Shown here: one piece after another, positions 34,143 through 43,485 of the stretch
How positions within the stretch are numbered: position 1 is the stretch's first letter
How the letters are laid out: each line of letters begins with the position of its first letter
Position numbers and translations under genes: made by a program
DNA from: Bacteroidales bacterium
GTDB taxonomy: Bacteria > Bacteroidota > Bacteroidia > Bacteroidales > WCHB1-69
Direction: 5' to 3'
NCBI GenBank assembly: GCA_024400875.1
Contig: JAKSMB010000004.1
Coordinates: 1 to 64,000, forward strand
Length of the DNA stretch: 64,000 nt
Notes under the pieces: model-generated
Database searches by the model: none
What the model saw: the letters and a program-made list of their open reading frames with translations, nothing else
What the model was told of the DNA's origin: nothing

Positions 34143-36284
34143 ATGAAATTGCATAAAATCAATCTATTATTGTGGATATTCCTACTCTCTATCGTCCCCT
34201 ATTGTATTCAAGCGCAGGAGGTCTTGACGGGAATATCACAAAACACCACCCTTATAAAAGCGTCTGCAAACAAAACTTCTACGAAGAATGCAGCGACAGC
34301 TATCAAATTGCCATTTGTAGAGGACTTCTCTAATTATACAGGCTATCCAAATCCGGAGAAATGGGCAGATCGACAAGCTTTTGTAAACAACACCTATCCC
34401 GTTTATCCACCATCCATTGGCGTTGCCACATTAGATGCTTTGGATGAAAATGGCCGGATTTATGCGCACGCCGAGCGTGATGCTTTCCACGCCGATACGC
34501 TGACCTCTCAACTTATCCGCTTGGACAGCAACTTCACCCAACATCGCCTCATGCAGCTTTCCGACTCCTTGTATTTAAGTTTCTACTATCAACCAGGCGG
34601 TGCAAGTAAAGCCAACCCTGCCGTTGAATGGGAGCGCATTGGTGATGCTCCTGAAACAGGTGACAAGTTGTTTCTTGACTTTGGTTATGCTACTGGAAAT
34701 ATGATTTTCATTGGATTTGAATATTCTGATTACATCATTGAAGAAGGTACTTACTATGTAACTGGCGACACCATCGAAAACCCATTCATTCCTGGAAACA
34801 TCTATATATTTGAAACCAGCGCGTTTGCAGGTGAAGTGATCAGTATGCCTTCCGACTCTATCTTTGGTCCTGAATATGTATGGAATGAAGTATGGTCCAC
34901 CTCCGGATGCAAAGTTGACGACTGGTTGATGGAGAATCCTTTACAATACTTCAAGCAAGTGCTTATTCCTATTACCGATCAGCAGTATTTAAGAAACAAC
35001 TTCCAATTCCGATTCAGAAACCTTGCTTCTTTGGATCTTGATTCCTGGAGCGGCACAAACATCACTGGATGGGCAAGCAACTGTGATCAATGGCATATCG
35101 ACTACATACGCTTGAATGTCAACCGCACCTACAACGACTACTACCCCAGTGATGTAGCCTTTGTAAGTCCTACCACCACAGCACTCAGCCAATATCAGGC
35201 CATGCCATGGCATCAGTATCGTAACACAGATATGGCAGCTAATTTCCATAACGAATTAGCCAACATCTCCAGTGCTACCAAGAACACCATTTACAACTAC
35301 CATGTCGTAAAGAACGGTGTTACCAATGTGTACACCTCAACACCAAACAACGAAAACGCAGCTCCTTACTACAATAACGGTCTGCACACCTACCCATATC
35401 ACGCTGAGCCATCTATTGCATTTGCATACAACTACGACAATGCTGACAGTGCGGTATACACCATCACTCACGTATTCAAGATGGAAGGTTCCACTGATGA
35501 GAACACCCATAACGACACCTGTCGTTTCCAACAAGTATTCCACAACTATTACGCATACGACGACGGCACTGCTGAAGCTGGTTACAGTTTGTTGTCAACC
35601 ACCAGCAGTCCAGAAGCCGCATTGGCAGTACAGTTCACCTTGGCAGAACCCGACACACTGCGTTGCGTTCGTTTCTGGTTCAACAGCGTGCTTAACGATG
35701 ATAATTTTGCATCATTCTCCTTAATGGTTTGGGACGACAATGATGGCAAGCCCGGCAATGTCATCTATGAACTGCCAGCTCAGTTGCCTGCACACGCCGA
35801 AAACTATCTCGATTTCATCAGCTACTACCCAGAAGAGCCAATACCCGTATCTGGAACTTTCTATGTTGGTTTCCAACAGAACCACGACATTCAGCTGAAC
35901 TTAGGTTTTGACCAGAACAATGATGCACGTGGTCATTTCTTCTATAAAACATCCAACAGCTGGAACGAATCTTTCTACAAAGGTGCGCCTATGGTTCGAC
36001 CAGTTGTAGGCAAATACTATGATCACTCTGGTGTTGAAGAGCACGTTGCACAAAACATACGCTTCTATCCGAATCCAACAACCAATGTAGTGTTTGTTAC
36101 TGGATTAGACGAACTCAACTCCGATGTTCACTACCAGATTACAGACATCTACGGTAGGACCCTTGAGTCAGACAGACTGAATGGCAATGCTATTGAGATG
36201 AGATCTTATGCAGCTGGCGTCTATGTGATTCGACTCACATCTGGCAGCCAAACTATTAAAACTGAAAAAATAATCAAACAATAA
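34143..36284 (+). CDS. Secreted protein with type A T9SS sorting domain
   Basis: A 713-residue protein: signal peptide (IFLLSIVPYCIQAQ), a large region of unknown family with beta-rich, aromatic composition and DDGTAEAGYSL near residue 475, and a C-terminal sorting domain of about 75 residues (IRFYPNPTTNVVFVTG ... IYGRTLES ... GVYVIRL ... KTEKIIKQ). The sorting domain directs export by the type IX system and surface attachment or release. I recognise no catalytic motif. It is between the PASTA and exonuclease genes with gaps of 18 and 9 bp. Confidence 0.88.
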   Translation: MKLHKINLLLWIFLLSIVPYCIQAQEVLTGISQNTTLIKASANKTSTKNAATAIKLPFVEDFSNYTGYPNPEKWADRQAFVNNTYPVYPPSIGVATLDALDENGRIYAHAERDAFHADTLTSQLIRLDSNFTQHRLMQLSDSLYLSFYYQPGGASKANPAVEWERIGDAPETGDKLFLDFGYATGNMIFIGFEYSDYIIEEGTYYVTGDTIENPFIPGNIYIFETSAFAGEVISMPSDSIFGPEYVWNEVWSTSGCKVDDWLMENPLQYFKQVLIPITDQQYLRNNFQFRFRNLASLDLDSWSGTNITGWASNCDQWHIDYIRLNVNRTYNDYYPSDVAFVSPTTTALSQYQAMPWHQYRNTDMAANFHNELANISSATKNTIYNYHVVKNGVTNVYTSTPNNENAAPYYNNGLHTYPYHAEPSIAFAYNYDNADSAVYTITHVFKMEGSTDENTHNDTCRFQQVFHNYYAYDDGTAEAGYSLLSTTSSPEAALAVQFTLAEPDTLRCVRFWFNSVLNDDNFASFSLMVWDDNDGKPGNVIYELPAQLPAHAENYLDFISYYPEEPIPVSGTFYVGFQQNHDIQLNLGFDQNNDARGHFFYKTSNSWNESFYKGAPMVRPVVGKYYDHSGVEEHVAQNIRFYPNPTTNVVFVTGLDELNSDVHYQITDIYGRTLESDRLNGNAIEMRSYAAGVYVIRLTSGSQTIKTEKIIKQ

Positions 36285-36293
36285 TATAACGTT

Positions 36294-37121
36294 ATGAAAC
36301 TAAACCTCGAACGTCCATTAATCTTTTTTGACCTGGAAACCACGGGTCTTAATGTCGGAAAAGACAAGATCGTAGAGATCTCCTTAATCAAGGTTATGCC
36401 TAATGGCGAAGAAATCCGTCGTACGGAACTCATCAACCCAGGAATGCACATTCCTGAAGAATCCTCAGCCATCCACGGCATCTACGATAAAGACGTTCAA
36501 GACAAGCCGACGTTTGATCAGATGGCTGACGACCTTTTGGCCTTCATTGGCGACGCCGACTTAGCGGGTTTCAATTCCAACAAGTTTGACGTACCTTTGT
36601 TGGTAGAAGAATTCTTAAGATGTGGCAGATTTTTAGATTTACGTAACCGTCATTTGGTAGATGTACAAAACATATTCCACAGAATGGAACCTCGCAACCT
36701 CATTGCAGCTTATAAGTTCTATTGCGGTGGCAATCTGGAAGATGCGCACCAAGCAAGTGCCGACACCGCCGCCACCTACGAAGTATTCAAAGCACAATTG
36801 GAAAGATACGAGGATGTTGAGTACACCGATCCGCTGACCAAGAGCACCTACAAGCCCATCGTAGGAAACATCAAGGCCTTAAGTGACTTCACGAGAAATA
36901 CGCGTAACGTGGATATGGCTGGGCACATTGTCTGGAACGACAAAGACCAGGCGGTTTTCAACTTTGGCAAGCACAAAAGCATTCCAGTAAAAGCGGTATT
37001 TATGAAAGAGCCTGCCTATTACGACTGGATGATGAAAGCCGACTTCCCGCTTTACACAAAAGAAATCATCACACAAATCTTCAAGGAAGTTTGTCTGGAA
37101 CGTAAGTTCAGCAAGCACTAA
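36294..37121 (+). CDS. DEDDh 3'-5' exonuclease (DnaQ-like)
   Basis: A 275-residue exonuclease with Exo I FDLETTGL, Exo II GFNSNKFDVPLL, and Exo III HQASADTAATY, giving the four acidic residues and His of the DEDDh class. The C-terminal 90 residues contain FNFGKHKSIPV...DWMMKADFP, a small domain also found in ExoX-like exonucleases. This suggests a repair or maturation nuclease rather than the Pol III epsilon subunit. It is followed by a terminator shared with the convergent glycosyltransferase. Confidence 0.88.
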   Translation: MKLNLERPLIFFDLETTGLNVGKDKIVEISLIKVMPNGEEIRRTELINPGMHIPEESSAIHGIYDKDVQDKPTFDQMADDLLAFIGDADLAGFNSNKFDVPLLVEEFLRCGRFLDLRNRHLVDVQNIFHRMEPRNLIAAYKFYCGGNLEDAHQASADTAATYEVFKAQLERYEDVEYTDPLTKSTYKPIVGNIKALSDFTRNTRNVDMAGHIVWNDKDQAVFNFGKHKSIPVKAVFMKEPAYYDWMMKADFPLYTKEIITQIFKEVCLERKFSKH

Positions 37122-37140
37122 GAAGATATACTTGTTTAAG

Positions 37141-37174
37141 AAAAAACCGACAGTCATTCGATTGTCGGTTTTTT
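37141..37174. terminator. Bidirectional terminator
   Basis: AAAAAACCGACA-GTCATTCGAT-TGTCGGTTTTTT: 12-bp stem with A-tract and T-tract, serving the exonuclease (+) and the GT4 gene (-). Confidence 0.9.
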
Positions 37175-37234
37175 CTTAAACAAATTTGTATTCACAAATA
37201 TAAGACCCTCGCTTTCATGCATGCGCAGTGAGTA

Positions 37235-38362
37235 TTATGAGAGAATCTTATCAAAAGCTTCCAGCATGCGCGTCCAAGCGTATTTCTTCTTTTCTTCCAC
37301 AATATTGGTTTCAAACACAACTTGTCTCTGATTTTCAAAGAAATCCACCAAGGCATCTGCAATTTGTGTTGCGTTAGGTTCAACCACATAACCAATTTTC
37401 CCGTGCGGAACAATTTCTGCCAAACCGCCCACATTTGTCACAAGCATCGATTTTTCAAAATGGAAAGCTATCTGTGTAACGCCACTCTGAGTTGCAGTTT
37501 TATAGGGCTGCGTAATGATATTAGCCGCATTGAAATAGAGTTTCACCTTATCATTGGGAATAAAATCGGTATGTAGAATAACGCGATCACGAATATTCAA
37601 CGCATCAATCATCGACTGATAGTGGGCTTCATCCTCATAAAACTCGCCTGCAACAATCAACTTAGCATTCATTTTTTTCAATCTATCATCTGCAAAGGCG
37701 TTAAGCAGCAAGTCCAAACCCTTGTAAGCGCGAATAAAACCAAAGAAGAGGGCATAACAACACTCCGTATCGAGGTTTAATGCTGTAAGAGCCTCCTCTC
37801 GGCGCATCTTTTCTCCATAATGATCGTAGATCGGATGTGGCGCAAACGTTTTGGGTTTGTTCGTCCTGTCAAATTTATTTATGTCGTCAACCACCGACTT
37901 TGACAAGGCCACAAAACCATCCATAGAGTTTACAAAATATGGTGGTAATATTTTGTCAAGAACATTGGTTTCATGAGGGATCATATTATGAACCAACGCT
38001 ACCACTTTAGAAACTTTATTCTTTCGAATTTGTCGTGCGATAGTTCCCATACACGGAGCCATAAAGGACATCCAATATGCGAAAATTACCAAATCCGCTT
38101 TTTTAGCTGCCAACTGTCGGCCTACTTTCAACCAGTTAAACGGGTTGCATGAGTTGACTTCACGTCTGATCATTAGCTGTTCTGGAGCGGGATCATTACT
38201 ATATTGAGTTTTGCCGGGGAAAAGAAATCCGGGATATTGCAGTGTAAAAGTAACTACCTCAACCTCGTGACCTTCGCGAACATATTCTTGCGCCAGTCGT
38301 TCATTAAAGGCGGCTAACCCCCCTCTATACGGATATGCTGTTCCAACAATGATAACTTTCAT
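37235..38362 (-). CDS. Glycosyltransferase family 4
   Basis: A 375-residue GT-B-fold glycosyltransferase. The N-terminal domain starts VIIVGTAYPYRGGLAAFNER with the Gly-Gly acceptor loop; the C-terminal domain holds FFGFIRAYKGLDLLL and QSGVTQIAFHFEKSMLVTNVGGLAE-V, the donor-binding E-x7-E-like region. Acceptor and sugar are not predictable. It is a single minus-strand gene, divergent from the YfhO-like gene, which may act in the same glycan process. Confidence 0.85.
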   Translation of the reverse strand: MKVIIVGTAYPYRGGLAAFNERLAQEYVREGHEVEVVTFTLQYPGFLFPGKTQYSNDPAPEQLMIRREVNSCNPFNWLKVGRQLAAKKADLVIFAYWMSFMAPCMGTIARQIRKNKVSKVVALVHNMIPHETNVLDKILPPYFVNSMDGFVALSKSVVDDINKFDRTNKPKTFAPHPIYDHYGEKMRREEALTALNLDTECCYALFFGFIRAYKGLDLLLNAFADDRLKKMNAKLIVAGEFYEDEAHYQSMIDALNIRDRVILHTDFIPNDKVKLYFNAANIITQPYKTATQSGVTQIAFHFEKSMLVTNVGGLAEIVPHGKIGYVVEPNATQIADALVDFFENQRQVVFETNIVEEKKKYAWTRMLEAFDKILS

Positions 38363-38451
38363 AATGATGAACTATTTTTTTAACAAATAACAAGCAGATA
38401 TTGTGTAGAAAATGCTGATTTTTGCATTATTTGATGAACAAATACGAATGG

Positions 38452-38459
38452 CAAAGATA
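38452..38459 (-). promoter_or_regulatory. Promoter -7 element of the GT4 gene
   Basis: Minus-strand TATCTTTGCC about 90 bp upstream of the start codon. Confidence 0.5.
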
Positions 38460-38497
38460 CACAAAAAAACATCGTAAGACCTGCGCCCTTTTTTTCG

Positions 38498-38505
38498 TAC
38501 TTTTG
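38498..38505 (+). promoter_or_regulatory. Promoter -7 element of the YfhO-like gene
   Basis: TACTTTTGCAGCC, 33 bp before the ATG at 38539. Confidence 0.6.
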
Positions 38506-38538
38506 CAGCCTTGATTAAAAAAATAAATTACTTACAAT

Positions 38539-41019
38539 ATGAAACCACTTCTTAAGAAAGTATTGACCCACTGCGGCATTATTGTTTTCTTCTTCATCAT
38601 AGCCGCAGCCTACATGTCACCAGCCCTTGACGGTAGAGTTATTATGCAAGGCGATACAATGAAAGCCGACGCCATGGCCAAAGAACAACGCGACTTTCAC
38701 GACAAAACCGGCGACTATGCCCTTTGGAACAGCTCTATGTTTAGCGGCATGCCTGGTTATCAAGTAACGTCATCACCTTCTCCCAGCATCTTTGTTAAGA
38801 TTCGAGAAGTATTTACATTTAAACACATTGGATATTCTCGAAACATTGGTATTGTATTCGTATATCTCTTAGGATTTTACCTCGCCCTAATTGCCATAGG
38901 TGTTAGTCCATGGTTGAGTCTGTTAGGTGCATTAGCCTTTGGATTAGGAAGTTACAACATTATCATTATTGAAGCAGGACACATTACCAAAGCAGTAGCC
39001 CTATCACTATTCGCTCCAATATTAGCCGGAATGATACTCACCTTCAAAAAGAAATACGTATGGGGTGGTATTTTATTCACCTTGGCATTGGGCATGCAAA
39101 TATCGTGTAACCACATCCAGATCACCTATTACACCATGATTGCGGCCATCTTCTTGGGCTTGGCTTACCTTGTATATGCTATCAAAGACAAAGTTTTCAA
39201 ACCCTTTTTAATTAGTGTAGCCGTATTGGTGGTTGGCAGTGCTATTGCCGTTGGCGGTAACGCCCGTCTGCTCTTCGTCAATCAAGAGTACGCCAAATAC
39301 ACCATGCGTGGCGGCGGCGACATTACCGTTACTCCCGAAGATCTTTACAAAGATGGCGAAACCAAATCCATTGCAGCAACCAACGGACTGGATCTGGACT
39401 ATGCTTTTAACTGGAGCTACGGCAAAGGCGAAACCTACACCATTCTCGTTCCAGGTGCTTACGGTGGCGGCTCCGGCGAAAAAGTAGGTACCGACTCTGA
39501 ATTCTACAAGAACTTCCGTCAGAAACAGGCTCCTCTTTACTGGGGTGATCAACCGTTCACCTCTGGTCCAGTTTATTTCGGTGCTATCATTGTCTTCCTT
39601 TTTGTGTTGGGACTTTTCGTAGTAAAAGGCGCCGATCGTTGGTGGCTTTTGATTGCAACCATTCTGGCCATATTAATGTCATGGGGTAAAAACCTGATGG
39701 GATTCAACGAATTCCTCTTCAATAATCTCCCCTTGTACAACAAGTTCAGAACGCCATCCATGAGTTTAGTCATCGCGAATGTATGTATGGTATTCATGGC
39801 TATCTTGGCATTGAAGAATATCTTCGACAAAGAAAACCCTACAGACCGAAAGAAACTCAACCTTGGGTTGTACGTATCAACAGGTGTTACAGCCGGTATC
39901 ATCTTATTGATGATGCTTTGTTCCGGCAGCATGTCCTTCTCCGGCGCCAGCGATACGCAGATGGCAAGTCAATATGGCAATCAATGGCAATACATCCAAG
40001 ACATTTTGGTTAAAGATCGTAAAGCGCTCTTCATGTCCGACTCTTGGCGTTCACTTGCCTTCATCGTACTATCTGCCGCTGCGCTTTGGCTCTACATCAA
40101 CCAAAAGATCAAAAAGTCAGGCATTATCATCGGTATTTTAGCCGTTCTTGTATTGGTTGACATGTGGGGTGTTGACAGACGCTACCTGGACGATTCCAAC
40201 TTCGTTTCTGCCAAGAGAATCCAACTTAAGCCCACCGCCACCGACCAGATGCTGGATCAATATGCGGCTCAATTCAAGGACGAAGACTATCGTGTGTTCG
40301 ACCTTTCCGTTAACACGTTCAACGATTCCTACCCATCTGCATTCCATCACCAGATTGGTGGATACAATGCGGCAAAATTGCGTCGCTACCAAGACATCAT
40401 CGACTTCTACCTCTCTCGCCATATCAACTCCAACGTGCTGAACATGTTGAATGCTCGTTACGTGGTTGTTCCAAGTCAAGACGGTCAACCCAACATCCAG
40501 CGCAACCCACAAGCATTGGGTAATGCATGGTTTGTGAACGAGTGTCAAATGGTAGAGGACGCCAACGCTGAAATCATAGCATTGAACACCCTCAATCCTG
40601 CGGATACCGCTATCGTAAACAAAGAGTTTGCCTCCATGATTCAGGGTAAGAACCTAGAACGCGACAGCAACTCCGTCATCGTCATGGAACATCAAAAGCC
40701 GTACAATCCCGACTATCTGGTATATAAGACAAAAACGACAAAGGATCAGTTGGCGGTATTTTCAGAAGTATATTACGCACCCGACTGGCGTGTTTACATC
40801 GATGGAAAGCCAGCTGAATATTTCCGTGCCAACTACATCTTGCGTGCAATGGTTATTCCGGCAGGTGAGCACAAGATCGAATTCAAGAACGAAGCACCTC
40901 GTCTGCACAAGTTAGACAAAGTTACGATGCTCGTTTCCATCATTTTCGTAGTAGTAGTTGCAGGCAGTCTTTTCTTCTATTATCGAAAACCCAAAAAGGT
41001 TCAATTAAAAGAAAATTAA
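38539..41019 (+). CDS. YfhO-like polytopic membrane protein (GT-C type)
   Basis: An 826-residue protein with about a dozen hydrophobic segments spread over residues 10-540 and again at the very C-terminus (~795-815, MLVSIIFVVVVAGSLFFYY). The first periplasmic loop carries GDTMKADAMAKEQ, and the last soluble domain has YAPDWRVYIDGKPAEYFRANYILRAMVIPAGEHKIEF, a pattern shared by YfhO-family proteins. Characterised relatives in Firmicutes glycosylate teichoic or lipoteichoic acids; in Bacteroidota the substrate is unknown. It has its own promoter and terminator. Confidence 0.85.
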   Translation: MKPLLKKVLTHCGIIVFFFIIAAAYMSPALDGRVIMQGDTMKADAMAKEQRDFHDKTGDYALWNSSMFSGMPGYQVTSSPSPSIFVKIREVFTFKHIGYSRNIGIVFVYLLGFYLALIAIGVSPWLSLLGALAFGLGSYNIIIIEAGHITKAVALSLFAPILAGMILTFKKKYVWGGILFTLALGMQISCNHIQITYYTMIAAIFLGLAYLVYAIKDKVFKPFLISVAVLVVGSAIAVGGNARLLFVNQEYAKYTMRGGGDITVTPEDLYKDGETKSIAATNGLDLDYAFNWSYGKGETYTILVPGAYGGGSGEKVGTDSEFYKNFRQKQAPLYWGDQPFTSGPVYFGAIIVFLFVLGLFVVKGADRWWLLIATILAILMSWGKNLMGFNEFLFNNLPLYNKFRTPSMSLVIANVCMVFMAILALKNIFDKENPTDRKKLNLGLYVSTGVTAGIILLMMLCSGSMSFSGASDTQMASQYGNQWQYIQDILVKDRKALFMSDSWRSLAFIVLSAAALWLYINQKIKKSGIIIGILAVLVLVDMWGVDRRYLDDSNFVSAKRIQLKPTATDQMLDQYAAQFKDEDYRVFDLSVNTFNDSYPSAFHHQIGGYNAAKLRRYQDIIDFYLSRHINSNVLNMLNARYVVVPSQDGQPNIQRNPQALGNAWFVNECQMVEDANAEIIALNTLNPADTAIVNKEFASMIQGKNLERDSNSVIVMEHQKPYNPDYLVYKTKTTKDQLAVFSEVYYAPDWRVYIDGKPAEYFRANYILRAMVIPAGEHKIEFKNEAPRLHKLDKVTMLVSIIFVVVVAGSLFFYYRKPKKVQLKEN

Positions 41020-41032
41020 TCATCAACATATC

Positions 41033-41065
41033 AAAGGTTATTCTGGACAGAGTAACCTTTTTTTA
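41033..41065 (+). terminator. Terminator of the YfhO-like gene
   Basis: AAAGGTTA ... TAACCTTT, 8-bp stem with 12-nt loop followed by TTTT. Confidence 0.8.
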
Positions 41066-41078
41066 TTGACATTTTTCG

Positions 41079-41086
41079 TAATTTTG
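41079..41086 (+). promoter_or_regulatory. Promoter -7 element of the FISUMP gene
   Basis: TAATTTTGCGCC, 19 bp before the ATG at 41106. Confidence 0.55.
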
Positions 41087-41105
41087 CGCCTCTAAAAATC
41101 ATAAC

Positions 41106-42491
41106 ATGAAAAAGATACTATCCTTGACGCTTTGTCTTGCATTTGCTATAGCCTCCATGGCCCAAACCGTTACCCTGACATTCACGGGGATCGACAATCA
41201 AAACAACCACGTAAGCTTAGACAGCGTTGTTGTTACCAACCTAACACGTGGATGGCAGGAGGTATTGTATTATCCCGACACCACACTGATTCTCACGAAC
41301 AACGTGGGTATTGCTGACAACGGACATGCAGCGTCTGTTGCGCAAAACATGCCCAACCCCTTCAACGGAACAACAAACGTTGGATTGTTCCTGATCCATC
41401 CCGAGAAAGTACAACTCACGGTTGTGGACGTGACGGGCAAGACATTTTGCCAACAGCATCATAAGTTGGACAAGGGCAACCATAACTTCCGCATAACCTT
41501 ATCCACGCCCCAGACCTACCTTTTACACATAACCGTGGGCAAGGAGCAGCATACTATTAAGATGATTAACGAGGGACATGCGGGAAGCAACAGCATCACC
41601 TATATGGGAACGGATGCGGCAAAAGGTCCGTCATTGCAGAGCAGTCATCCCTTCGTTTTTGGCGACTTCATGGAGTACGTTGGGTTCACCACCTTCAACG
41701 ATGAGGCTTACGAAAGTGCTCGTATCAACATCCAGCAGGGTTCTTCGCAAACGCACACACTGGTGTTCCCTATTTCCACCGTATGGGATGGCACGGGGCT
41801 GAACCCGAACGATGGGAACACCTGTGCAGAGACTCCGGTAGTAACTGACTACGACGGCAATATTTACGCAACTGTTCAAATTGGCACGCAATGCTGGATG
41901 AGAGAGAATCTGAAGACCACGCATTATAGCGATGGAACAAGCATACCTTTGGGAACCACGCAACTCACGCAATCCCAATCATATCGATATGCTCCAGGCA
42001 ACGACATCAACAACGTGGATTACTTTGGTTATTACTACAACTGGCCTGCCATTATGAAAGGTGCTTCCGGTAACAACAACAATCCAAGTAACATACAAGG
42101 TATTTGTCCTAACGGATGGCATTTACCCAGCAGTGCAGAGTGGACAGTTTTAACCGAATACGTTGAAAGTCAGAGTGTTTACTTGTGTAACAATACAACA
42201 ACGAATATTTCCAAATCACTCTCCACAGCCAAAGACTGGTTACAAAGCGACAACAACTGTGCCACTGGTAACGCACAAGGTACTAACAACGCGACCGGTT
42301 TCAGTGCAAAACCAGCAGGCGGATACTCTGGTACATATAACAGTTTCGGGAATGGGTGTTGTTTCTGGACTTGCACTCCCAATTCTTATGGTTATGCTGT
42401 AGGAAGATCCTGGTATTACAATCTGAGTACAGTTGCCACTACAAGCAATGGCACCAACAATGGACGTTCCGTTAGATGTTTAAAAAATTAA
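41106..42491 (+). CDS. FISUMP-domain secreted protein
   Basis: A 461-residue protein. The signal peptide ends ASMAQ. Residues ~78-153 (VAQNMPNPFNGTTNV ... LTVVDVTGKTF ... YLLHITVG) resemble a type A T9SS sorting domain, but it is internal rather than C-terminal. Residues ~265-461 are a FISUMP domain: IGTQCWMRENLKTTHYSDG, ICPNGWHLPSSAEW, GFSAKPAGGY and GRSVRCLKN. Such proteins are cell-surface lipoproteins or secreted proteins, possibly in adhesion; no activity is known. It is a single gene between two terminators. Confidence 0.88.
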   Translation: MKKILSLTLCLAFAIASMAQTVTLTFTGIDNQNNHVSLDSVVVTNLTRGWQEVLYYPDTTLILTNNVGIADNGHAASVAQNMPNPFNGTTNVGLFLIHPEKVQLTVVDVTGKTFCQQHHKLDKGNHNFRITLSTPQTYLLHITVGKEQHTIKMINEGHAGSNSITYMGTDAAKGPSLQSSHPFVFGDFMEYVGFTTFNDEAYESARINIQQGSSQTHTLVFPISTVWDGTGLNPNDGNTCAETPVVTDYDGNIYATVQIGTQCWMRENLKTTHYSDGTSIPLGTTQLTQSQSYRYAPGNDINNVDYFGYYYNWPAIMKGASGNNNNPSNIQGICPNGWHLPSSAEWTVLTEYVESQSVYLCNNTTTNISKSLSTAKDWLQSDNNCATGNAQGTNNATGFSAKPAGGYSGTYNSFGNGCCFWTCTPNSYGYAVGRSWYYNLSTVATTSNGTNNGRSVRCLKN

Positions 42492-42516
42492 AGATTTACT
42501 ACGTTGATATTAACAA

Positions 42517-42554
42517 GAAAGGCGCTTCACTTAATGAAGTGCCTTTCTTATTTT
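42517..42554. terminator. Terminator between the FISUMP and GT2 genes
   Basis: GAAAGGCGCTTCA-CTTAA-TGAAGTGCCTTTC (one G:T pair) followed by TTATTTT; it separates convergent genes. Confidence 0.85.
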
Positions 42555-42574
42555 AAAGGGTTAACTAGCTTTTA

Positions 42575-43480
42575 CTATTGGCGAGTTAACAAACCCTTGG
42601 TTACGTTTCTTCTAAATCTAAATAAAGCATTTCCCTTATCAAATTGAAAGCGAATAGCAAACCCCATCCATAGTATGATGGTAGCACACCATTTTATACA
42701 CTCGGAGAAAATCCTTTTAACATACTTCATCTTAGAAATCTGGAGCGTACGATAACGTTCACTCACGCCTATTGAATAGGTTAAACGATTAAAATAGTCG
42801 GGCGTAAGTTTCTTTTCTGGAATAATATGGTAGAGGATGGCTGTAGGAAGATAATAGAAATGCATCTTCAGACTTGTCATTTTATCAAACAGATCCTTTT
42901 CTTCAGCACCTATTAAGCTATTGCCTTTTCGACCTAATTCTACATTGAAAAGGCCTATTCTATCAAAGACAGATTTCCGATAAGCTGCATTACCTCCACC
43001 AGGGAAACCATTTTTAGGGAATTCTCGTTCTGATTCACCCAGATACAACCTTCCAGTAATCAGCTGACGTGTATAATGTGACATCCAAGTGGGCTCTTCT
43101 GTTTCATAGACAGGAAGAATTGGACCTCCAGCGGCAACCGCAGCAGGATTCTTCTCAAAGAAATCCGAATACGTCTGCAAATATTTATCATTCACCAACG
43201 CATCATCATCAACATATACAAGGATATCGCCTTGGGATTCCTTAATACCTCTATTTCTGGCATACGATAAACCTTGATTTACCTCAACACAATAATTGAA
43301 TTGAACAGCAGGATAATCTGTTTGGAATCTTGAGCATTCTTTTTCAGTATCATCCGTACTATTGTTATTCACCAATACTATTTCATATTGATTGGTTGGA
43401 TATTGGTTTAGAGCAATGCTCTGAAGTACATTGTATATATACTTATCGCGATTATATGTGCAAAGAATTATTGAAAGCAT
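42575..43480 (-). CDS. Glycosyltransferase family 2
   Basis: A 301-residue GT-A enzyme. Start chosen at the ATG at 43480 (MLSIILCTYNRD), 5 bp after the upstream stop; an in-frame ATG 21 bp earlier would overlap that gene. Motifs: LVNNNSTDDT, ARNRGI, VDDDALV (the DxD metal site, residues ~88-92), and a GAEEKDL acceptor-region motif. Membrane association is suggested by a hydrophobic stretch near residue 265 (WCATIILWMGFAIRF). It is the last gene of the glycan cassette. Confidence 0.9.
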   Translation of the reverse strand: MLSIILCTYNRDKYIYNVLQSIALNQYPTNQYEIVLVNNNSTDDTEKECSRFQTDYPAVQFNYCVEVNQGLSYARNRGIKESQGDILVYVDDDALVNDKYLQTYSDFFEKNPAAVAAGGPILPVYETEEPTWMSHYTRQLITGRLYLGESEREFPKNGFPGGGNAAYRKSVFDRIGLFNVELGRKGNSLIGAEEKDLFDKMTSLKMHFYYLPTAILYHIIPEKKLTPDYFNRLTYSIGVSERYRTLQISKMKYVKRIFSECIKWCATIILWMGFAIRFQFDKGNALFRFRRNVTKGLLTRQ

Positions 43481-43485
43481 AGTTA

